A stretch of 64,000 nucleotides of DNA from Kribbella monticola (lineage in GTDB: Bacteria > Actinomycetota > Actinomycetes > Propionibacteriales > Kribbellaceae), in the NCBI RefSeq assembly GCF_003261635.1, contig NZ_QFXK01000009.1, forward strand, positions 310,001-374,000, in the 5' to 3' direction. How positions within the stretch are numbered: position 1 is the stretch's first letter; every line of letters starts with the position of its first letter. Positions 57,951-64,000 of the stretch are shown piece by piece. The translations under genes were made by a program, and so were the position numbers. Under the pieces are notes generated by a model. It was not told the origin of the DNA and searched no databases. It worked only from the letters and a program-made list of their open reading frames with translations.

Positions 57951-60005
57951 TCAGGCGGTGATGATGGCCGGGTCGCTGACGCCGGGCTTGCCGGTTTCGA
58001 CATGGCCGGCGAAGCGGCGCAGGAAGCTGTTGTCGTTGGCAACGACCACGGACACGTCGTACCAGCGGCTGGTGTAGCCGAGGTCGACCTTGTACGACGC
58101 CGTGGCGCCGGCGCGGACCTTCAGGACCTTCGTGCGGCCGTCATAGGCGTTCGTGATGGTGAAGGTGACCGGGCCGCTACCACTGTTGGTGAGGGTCAGG
58201 TCGAGGTTGCCGTCGGCACCGTTGTGCCGCGCCTTCACCTCCGGACCGGCGACCGGCTTGCCCTTGAAGGTGCGCAGGAAGCCGTTCGGACCGAAGACGG
58301 TGAGGTCGGTGACACCGTTGGAGTAGGCGGTGTTCCACGAGTCGGCCAAGGTCTTGCCCGCCTCGGTCGTGTAGGTCCACGGGCCGTCGGTGCGGTTGGC
58401 CGAGGTGACCAGGAACTGCGCGCCCGCCTTGGTCCCCGAGGCGAAGGTCAAGGTGAACTTGCCGGTGCTCGGCACCGCCGTACCGTCCACACTGGGTGCG
58501 TAGGGCAACGGCCTGGTACGGCGACGGCCGCGCTCCTGCACCGGCAGCTTGCCGACCGCCGGTGGCGTCGGCACGTAGTCGGGGTGCCGGTCGTGGTCCG
58601 GAGGCTGGTACGCCGAGGTGTCGGGCAGCCGACCGACGGTCGTGGACAAGCCGCTGAAGTCGAAAGCCGAAGTGAGATCGCCGCAGATCGCCCGCCGCCA
58701 GGGTGAGATGTTCGGCTCGTGGACGCCGAAGCGCCGTTCCATGAACCGGATGATCGAGGTGTGGTCGAGCGTCTCGGAGCAGACAAAGCCGCCGGTACTC
58801 CACGGCGACAGCACGAGCATCGGAACGCGCTGGCCGAGACCGTACGGACCGGCGGCGTACTTCGAACTGCCGGGGAACAGGTCGGGCTGGACGTTGACCG
58901 TGGACAGGCCCTGGTTCGCCGAGCCGGGTGGGAAGGGCGGGACGATGTGGTCGAAGAAGCCGTCGTTCTCGTCGTAGGTGATGAAGAGTGCGGTCTTGCT
59001 CCACGTGGCCGGGTCCGACGTCAGCGCGTCGAGGACCTGGGAGATGTACCAGGCGCCGTAGTTCACCGGCCAGTTCGGGTGCTCGGTGAAGGCTTCCGGC
59101 GCCGCGATCCAGGAGATCTTCGGCAGCGTGCCCGCCTTCACATCGGCGCGCAGCTGGTCGAACAAGCCGTCGCCGGCTTTCGCGTTCGTACCGGTCCGGG
59201 CCTTGTCATAGAGCGGGTTGCCGGGTGCAGCGTTGCGGTAGTTGTTGAAGTAGAGCAGCGAGTTGTCGCCGTAGTTGCCGCGGTACGCGTCGTCGATCCA
59301 GCCCCAGCTGCCGGCGGCGTCGAGACCGTCACCGATGTCCTGGTAGATCTTCCAGGACACGCCGGCCTGCTCCAGCCGTTCGGGGTACGTCGTCCAGCCG
59401 TAGCCGGCCTCGTCGTTGCCGAGGACGGGACCGCCGCCGGTGCCGTCGTTGCCGGTGTAGCCCGTCCACATGTAGTACCGGTTCGGGTCCGTCGAGCCGA
59501 TGAACGAGCAGTGGTACGAGTCGCAGATGGTGAACTTGTCCGCCAGCGCGTAGTGGAACGGGATGTCCCCGCGGGTCAGATACGCCATCGTCGTGGACGT
59601 CTTGGCCGGCACCCACTGGTCGTACTTGCCGTTGTTGAACGCGCGGTGCCCGTCCGGCCAGCTGTGCGCGAGATCCTGGATGAATTGCAGGCCGAGGTTG
59701 TCGGCGTCCGGGCGGAACGGCAGGACTTCCTTGCCACCGTTCGTCTGGTGGAAGACCGACTTGCCGCTCGGCAGCGTGACCGGCCGCGGGTCGCCGTACC
59801 CACGAACCCCGTTGAGGGTGCCGAAGTAGTGGTCGAACGAACGGTTCTCCTGCATCAGTACGACGATGTGCTCGACGTCGGTAATGTCGCCGTTGAGCCG
59901 ATGCGGCGGGATCGCGGCCGCCTGCTCGATGCTGTTCGACATCGCGGCCAGAGCGGCACTGCCGCCGGCCAGTTGGAGGAATCGCCGGCGGTTCAGGTCT
60001 GGCAT
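57951..60005 (-). CDS. Tat-exported phosphocholine-specific-type phospholipase C
   Basis: A 684-aa secreted phospholipase C of the bacterial non-haemolytic/phosphocholine-specific family. Tat leader NRRRFLQLAGG; catalytic domain with DITDVEHIVVLMQENRSFDH (metal/nucleophile region), the FITYDENDGFFDHIVPP motif and DHTSIIRFMERRFG; then two C-terminal DUF756-like beta domains (GKFTLTFASGTKAGAQF and the final GYTSRWYDVSV). AGGAG precedes ATG 60005. It hydrolyses phospholipid head groups outside the cell. Convergent with the LAL regulator gene. Confidence 0.9.
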   Translation of the reverse strand: MPDLNRRRFLQLAGGSAALAAMSNSIEQAAAIPPHRLNGDITDVEHIVVLMQENRSFDHYFGTLNGVRGYGDPRPVTLPSGKSVFHQTNGGKEVLPFRPDADNLGLQFIQDLAHSWPDGHRAFNNGKYDQWVPAKTSTTMAYLTRGDIPFHYALADKFTICDSYHCSFIGSTDPNRYYMWTGYTGNDGTGGGPVLGNDEAGYGWTTYPERLEQAGVSWKIYQDIGDGLDAAGSWGWIDDAYRGNYGDNSLLYFNNYRNAAPGNPLYDKARTGTNAKAGDGLFDQLRADVKAGTLPKISWIAAPEAFTEHPNWPVNYGAWYISQVLDALTSDPATWSKTALFITYDENDGFFDHIVPPFPPGSANQGLSTVNVQPDLFPGSSKYAAGPYGLGQRVPMLVLSPWSTGGFVCSETLDHTSIIRFMERRFGVHEPNISPWRRAICGDLTSAFDFSGLSTTVGRLPDTSAYQPPDHDRHPDYVPTPPAVGKLPVQERGRRRTRPLPYAPSVDGTAVPSTGKFTLTFASGTKAGAQFLVTSANRTDGPWTYTTEAGKTLADSWNTAYSNGVTDLTVFGPNGFLRTFKGKPVAGPEVKARHNGADGNLDLTLTNSGSGPVTFTITNAYDGRTKVLKVRAGATASYKVDLGYTSRWYDVSVVVANDNSFLRRFAGHVETGKPGVSDPAIITA

Positions 60006-60123
60006 GACTGAGCTCCTCGTGGGCGGGACGGTCGGAGTGTTCAGTGCGCATGGTGCTTCGCGTGCGCGCCTCGGACCTTAACGCGCGAGAATGCGCCGAA
60101 CAAGATCAAATGAACACTTTTCT

Positions 60124-60173
60124 GCAGAGCGCTCGGCAACCGCTCTGCGTCCCCGGGGAGGGCTCGGGGACGC
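60124..60173 (-). terminator. Two hairpins after the M6 peptidase gene
   Basis: GCAGAGCG (60124-60131) with CGCTCTGC (60141-60148), and GCGTCCCC (60147-60154) with GGGGACGC (60166-60173). They lie just beyond the minus-strand peptidase end and upstream of the phospholipase gene. Confidence 0.7.
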
Positions 60174-60181
60174 AGGTGGCC

Positions 60182-62257
60182 CTACTTGGCGATGCTGAGG
60201 CAGGTGGCGGTGGAGATCTTGGTCGGGTCGCTTTCCGAGGTCGCGGTCAGGGTGATGCGGCCTACGGGGGCTGCGGTGGAGGTGTGGAGAGCCTGGACCG
60301 GGACGCGGATGCTCTGGCCTGTCTTGGCGGTCGCAAGGGCGTTCGGGAGGTTGACCGACCAGCCGCGGCCGGTTGCCTTGGCGGACAGGCGGTAGACGTC
60401 TGCATTGAGGTAGCTGCTGACGTCCTCCGGATGCCGACCGGCTGGTGCCGCGGCCTTGCCCGTATTAATCAGCGGGAAGGTGCAGGTGGCCACGCCCTGA
60501 GCCGGTACGCCGACCGTCGGCAGCACCCGTACGCCGCGCCGCGCGGGCCCGGCTCCGTCGAGAGACTTGATCGCGACCGTGTACGAGAGGACGCCCGTGC
60601 CGTCGCGGTGCACGTTGGTGATGTAGAAGTGCAGCCGGTTGGCCGCGTCGACGTACTCGTACTCACTGCCCGAGTTCGTCCCCGCGTGGAACAGTGCATC
60701 CGACAGTTGGCGGTAGTCGCCGATCGTGATCGGGACCTTGGTGCCGTCGGGGAGTACGTAGTCGGTCATCCCGATGTTCTGCGGGTTGGCGTCGATCACC
60801 CACTCGAACGGGGCGGCGTCGACGTCTTTCGTCTTCGCCAGCAGCACTCCCGAGTCCGGGGTGAAGGAATCGGTACCGACACGGTCGACCACCTCGACGG
60901 TGTAGTTGTTGTAGCCGCGGCCGTCGCACATCGGGTCGGTCTTCACGTCGCAGGGCGGCGCCAGATCGCCGCCACCCAGTTGGACGTTGATGCCTGACAA
61001 CCCGGTGGCGCCCGGCTCGATCTCGCGGGCGGTGACATCGGCGACGACCACACCGGACTGCGCGAGCGCCTCACGGTTCAGCCGGAGTACGTTCTTCTCG
61101 TCGACCATGCCGAGCTTGATCTTGTTGCGCAGCATGTGTTGCGCGCCCATCGACGAGCCGCCTGTCGCCGGGATCATCCAGCGGCTGTGTGGACCGCCCG
61201 GCCCGTTGAACGTGCCGCGGCTGAGCATCTCCCACGGACCGGAGTAGTCGCGCTGCGCCGGTACGCCGAACGGGTTGTTGTAGTTGTCCCCGATCCCCAG
61301 CACGTGGCTCAACTCGTGCGCGTACGTCGACATGCCGGAGCTCTCCGCCTGCGTGGTCGAGCCGCCACCCGCGTTCGGCCACAGCGACGCACCGGAGGCC
61401 CACGAGGTCCACTCGACGTACCGGGTCTTCGACCAGTTCGGCAGGCTCGGGTCCGGCGGTCCGAAGTCGTCGGTGACGTCCTCCTTGGTCGGGAACTTGA
61501 TCGGCCCGAACTCCTGCCAGGTCGACGATTCGTCCTGGCCTGCGCCGAGGTAGTAAACGAAGTCGAAGCCGGCCGGAACCTCGGTGCCGACATCGGCGAC
61601 CCACGCCGCGCGCGCGTCGGTGCGGATGTTCCGGTTGCAGTTGTCCCCGGCCGGGCAGGCGGTCCCGCCCTGGAACTCCATGCCGTACTCGTGCGACTTG
61701 CCAGGCATCCGGTACGGCCCGAAAGCAGTCAGCTGTACGCCGTACCGGCCGCCCGAGTCCTCCATCCAGTACTCGTGGATGGTGTGCCCGCGGTTGAGCG
61801 CGCCGGGCTTGTTCAGGAAGTCCCGATAGAACGCGGGCACCTGGTCGCGCGGTACGCCGTTCGCCTCGGCGCTCGGATTCCCGAACGGCGTCGAGTGCTT
61901 CGGCCGCGTGATGACGAACGGCTGGTTCGGGTAGTCGACCACGACCAGGGCGCCCTTGAAGGTGCGGACCGACCCGGTCTTGCTCGGGTCCGCCCAGTTC
62001 GTTCCCGGCGGCTGCTTGTAGTCGGACCAGGTCATCTGGTCGGGGTTGACCCAGTGCTGCGGGTCGATCGGCGAGGTCGAGGTTGCGAGCCGGGCGGGTG
62101 AGGCCGACTGCTGCCAGGGCTGGGTCTGCGGCCAGTGGTCGTACTGCCAGGCGTTGGCCGGATCCGGCTTCGAGGGCGACGGTGCCGCGAGGGCGAGACT
62201 GGGGACCGACACTGCGGCGAGTACTGCGATCAGCCGCAACGGGAGGTGGAGTTTCAC
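60182..62257 (-). CDS. Secreted M6-like (immune inhibitor A type) metalloprotease
   Basis: A 691-aa secreted zinc peptidase. Signal peptide ends near SLALAAP. The catalytic motif HELSHVLGIGD (314-324; His314, Glu315, His318) matches family M6. Upstream FKGALVVVDYPNQPF and HEYWMEDSGGRYG segments are typical of M6 domains in actinomycetes. The C-terminal half contains beta domains (VEVVDRVGTDSF, FYITNVHRDGTG, NVNL-type NEW3-like end). It degrades extracellular protein. Separated from flavodoxin-like gene by a 211-bp divergent region in which only the palindrome GCACCTGAGGTGC (62452-62464) stands out. Confidence 0.85.
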   Translation of the reverse strand: MKLHLPLRLIAVLAAVSVPSLALAAPSPSKPDPANAWQYDHWPQTQPWQQSASPARLATSTSPIDPQHWVNPDQMTWSDYKQPPGTNWADPSKTGSVRTFKGALVVVDYPNQPFVITRPKHSTPFGNPSAEANGVPRDQVPAFYRDFLNKPGALNRGHTIHEYWMEDSGGRYGVQLTAFGPYRMPGKSHEYGMEFQGGTACPAGDNCNRNIRTDARAAWVADVGTEVPAGFDFVYYLGAGQDESSTWQEFGPIKFPTKEDVTDDFGPPDPSLPNWSKTRYVEWTSWASGASLWPNAGGGSTTQAESSGMSTYAHELSHVLGIGDNYNNPFGVPAQRDYSGPWEMLSRGTFNGPGGPHSRWMIPATGGSSMGAQHMLRNKIKLGMVDEKNVLRLNREALAQSGVVVADVTAREIEPGATGLSGINVQLGGGDLAPPCDVKTDPMCDGRGYNNYTVEVVDRVGTDSFTPDSGVLLAKTKDVDAAPFEWVIDANPQNIGMTDYVLPDGTKVPITIGDYRQLSDALFHAGTNSGSEYEYVDAANRLHFYITNVHRDGTGVLSYTVAIKSLDGAGPARRGVRVLPTVGVPAQGVATCTFPLINTGKAAAPAGRHPEDVSSYLNADVYRLSAKATGRGWSVNLPNALATAKTGQSIRVPVQALHTSTAAPVGRITLTATSESDPTKISTATCLSIAK

Positions 62258-62468
62258 GGGGCGGAGATCCGATCTACGAGGGCGGGAGAACGGTTCCTGA
62301 CAGCTTGCCCTGCGCGGCCGGGCGACGACAGTCGATCCGGCCTGTCTCAGCCGATCAGCTGCTGGCCCTGGCTGCCCCGGTGCACATCGCGGTTCGTGGT
62401 TGCCGTACGGTCAAAGGAGCTAGCGATCGTCCTGCCGGCTCTCCCCGATCAGCACCTGAGGTGCCTCT

Positions 62469-63017
62469 ATGTCCGGCAAAGCAAAAGCTCTTATCGTGTG
62501 CGAGTCCCTGGCCGGATCGACCCGGCTGGTCGCCGAGGAGATCGGCAAGGGGATCGGCAAGGACCTGATGATCGAGATCGTCGAGGTGAGCAAGGCACCG
62601 GAGCAGTTGTACGGATCCGTGGCGCTGCTGATCATCGGCGGTGCGCCGCAGGCGTTCGGCAGCACCCGGCCGACCGCGGACCGCCCGGTGCCGACGCCGG
62701 ACAGCGGTCTGCGCAAGTGGCTCGGCGGCCTGACCGGCTCGGCCAATCTCGCCGCCGCCGCGTTCGACACCCGCCCGATGCACAGTCGCCGCCTGCCCGG
62801 TTCGGCAGCGAACGGCGCCGCCACCCTGCTGGCCAAACGCGGCTACACCCTGGTCTCCACGCCGCACAGCTTCTGGCTCAAGGACGCCACCGAAACCCTC
62901 GCCATCGGCGAAGCCGCCCGAGCCCGCCGCTGGGGCGACGACCTCGCCGCCGCCCTGGAAAAACTCCGCAACCCCGGCCCCGCCCCCTACCGCCGCACCG
63001 CCGGCCACACGGGCTGA
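62469..63017 (+). CDS. Flavodoxin-like protein
   Basis: A 182-aa flavodoxin-fold protein. Start MSGKAKALIVCESLAGSTRL gives the FMN-phosphate-binding loop (S/T-x-T/S-x-x-T form, here SLAGSTRLVA). LLIIGGAPQAFGSTRP and AAAAFDTRP are the second and third FMN-facing loops. It could carry electrons or act as a quinone reductase; the partner is not evident. A His/Arg-rich C-terminal tail (about 150-182) is unusual. Confidence 0.8.
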   Translation: MSGKAKALIVCESLAGSTRLVAEEIGKGIGKDLMIEIVEVSKAPEQLYGSVALLIIGGAPQAFGSTRPTADRPVPTPDSGLRKWLGGLTGSANLAAAAFDTRPMHSRRLPGSAANGAATLLAKRGYTLVSTPHSFWLKDATETLAIGEAARARRWGDDLAAALEKLRNPGPAPYRRTAGHTG

Positions 63018-63096
63018 CTTCACACCGTCCACCCTGTACGACGGATCACTTTCGCCTGCGGGAAGAGAAGCCTGCCTCCGGTTGCGCGTGGGTGTG

Positions 63097-64000
63097 CTAG
63101 TCCCATTCCCAGTCGATGCCGATGAGGCCTCGGGGTACGGCGGGGGCTACTACGTGGACTCGGTTGTCGGGGGTCATCATCAGTTCTCGGCGGGCGATGT
63201 CTTCGCCGCCGGAGTGGTGGCGGCGGAACTCGCTGACGCGGACCGGCAGCGCTTCGCGGTGGAACTGCACCTCGAGCACGTAGTGGGTGCCGGGCCATTC
63301 GTGGAAGCGGTAGTACTGCTGCGACTCGATCCCGCTGCGGTCCTCGACTTCGTAGCGGACGACCGCGGTGTCGCCGACCGCCAGCATCCGGTCGAGCAGC
63401 AGTTCGCCGAGTACGGCGCCGTCGTCGGGGTCGCGGGCGATCCGGCCGGTCCGGCAGCCGGTCACGCCGCGCAGCGCGATGAGCGTGACGTCGCAGCCCG
63501 GCTCGCCTTGGTGGACGACGATCTGCCGGTCGGTTTCCTTCACCGCGACCAGCGTCTGCACGACCCGCTTCGACGTCACGCTGTGATCCGCGCCGAGGAT
63601 GATCTCCTCGACCACGGTGACACCGCGCAACCGCCCGTGGGCGTCCCGCCGTACTTCGTTCAGCAGGCGGGCCAGCGTCGGCGCGTAGTCGACGACGGCG
63701 TACGGCGGATCGTCGGCGGGCGACTCGGGTCGCGCCGGCGGGATGCGGACCGCCAGCCAGCCTGCCGGGAGGTCCAGCAGTTCCTCGAGCGCGGTGACTA
63801 CGGCCAGCGAGCCCGGCCGGGGATGGCGGCTGCCGTTCTGCCAGGTACTGAGCGTGGCGACGCCGACGTGCAGCCCGCGGCAGGCGAGTTTGGCCTGGAT
63901 CCGGTTCAGGGCGAGCCCGCGGTTCGCGATCGCGGTCCGGAGGGCGTCCGCGAAGGGCGCGTCCGGGCTGACGTCCGGGACGTGGAACCGCGCTTCGGTC
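63097..64000 (-). CDS. XRE-family (HTH) transcriptional regulator, 5' end beyond window
   Basis: The minus-strand frame is open from 63097 to the window edge, so the N-terminus is missing. The visible N-terminal part reads FADALRTAIANRGLALNRIQ, then VATLSTWQNGSRHPRPGSLA, a clear Cro/C1-type helix-turn-helix (about the first 80 visible residues). The C-terminal 170 residues (EEIILGADHSVTSKRVVQTL, YRFHEWPGTHYVLEVQFHRE) form a beta-rich domain of unknown ligand. The shorter frame starting at TTG 63630 is internal and not a real start. Confidence 0.82.
   Translation of the reverse strand, partial: TEARFHVPDVSPDAPFADALRTAIANRGLALNRIQAKLACRGLHVGVATLSTWQNGSRHPRPGSLAVVTALEELLDLPAGWLAVRIPPARPESPADDPPYAVVDYAPTLARLLNEVRRDAHGRLRGVTVVEEIILGADHSVTSKRVVQTLVAVKETDRQIVVHQGEPGCDVTLIALRGVTGCRTGRIARDPDDGAVLGELLLDRMLAVGDTAVVRYEVEDRSGIESQQYYRFHEWPGTHYVLEVQFHREALPVRVSEFRRHHSGGEDIARRELMMTPDNRVHVVAPAVPRGLIGIDWEWD

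Noticed and set aside
63097..63630. A complete 177-aa protein starting at TTG 63630
   Set aside because: The same frame continues upstream to the window edge and encodes a helix-turn-helix, so the gene is truncated by the window.

Overview
The window is 64 kb of GC-rich, gene-dense DNA with frequent GTG starts, 1-4 base stop/start overlaps, many secreted carbohydrate-active and lipid-active proteins, Tat/lipobox exporters, and LacI, SARP and LAL regulators. This points to a soil actinomycete. The gene content (ThuA-PQQ-PKD proteins, DUF1996 protein, geosmin synthase, sacsin-like ATPase) most resembles Kribbella or a related member of the Propionibacteriales. That genus assignment is inference from protein recall; no database was searched. 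No rRNA, tRNA, CRISPR array, insertion sequence or prophage was seen.

Layout. 1-6.7 kb: a giant secreted ThuA/PQQ-type dehydrogenase/PKD/CBM6 protein and a TIM-barrel sugar isomerase. 6.7-9.1 kb: an Asp/Glu-racemase-fold protein with no cysteine, a RibD-type reductase and a LysR regulator. 9.2-13.8 kb: divergent secreted DUF1996 protein and discoidin-domain glycosidase, with two GAGAGCGCTCTC palindromes between them and a LacI gene next door. 13.9-24.5 kb: MarR, TPR, GNAT, YCII, SGNH, PHP, sacsin-like ATPase, a membrane protein and a SARP-like regulator. 24.7-31.4 kb: a methyltransferase and a five-gene family-5 ABC importer operon, the latter behind a good promoter that overlaps a LacI-type palindrome.

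31.4-45.6 kb is an envelope block. It holds a transporter, SGNH hydrolase, histidine kinase, response regulator, PAP2 phosphatase, membrane esterase, PIG-L deacetylase, flippase-like membrane protein, glycosyltransferase, DprE1-like oxidase, DprE2-like reductase, phosphodiester glycosidase, UbiA prenyltransferase and a phosphoesterase. UbiA + PAP2 + DprE1 + DprE2 is the full set for making a polyprenyl-phosphoryl arabinose donor in mycobacteria. Five direct-repeat boxes (CTCAGCG, 11-bp period) sit in front of five transcription units here, including the response regulator itself, and look like its regulon.

46.1-57.9 kb is the most striking region: an apparent operon of up to eight genes. It contains two family-2B-type encapsulin shell proteins (HK97 fold with an inserted cyclic-nucleotide-binding-like domain) flanking a two-domain geosmin-synthase-type terpene cyclase. 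These are followed by a short-chain polyprenyl diphosphate synthase, IspH of the MEP pathway, a DUF4239-like membrane protein, a frameshifted surface protein and a LAL-type LuxR regulator. The layout suggests a nanocompartment built from two shell proteins that houses terpene synthesis, with precursor supply genes attached. The cyclase linker and C-terminal tail both carry a GLGT(A/S)AAR motif almost identical to the N-terminal arm LGTAAAR of both shells, suggesting a docking code.

57.9-64 kb: a Tat-exported phospholipase C, an M6 metalloprotease, a flavodoxin-like protein and an XRE-type regulator cut by the window edge.
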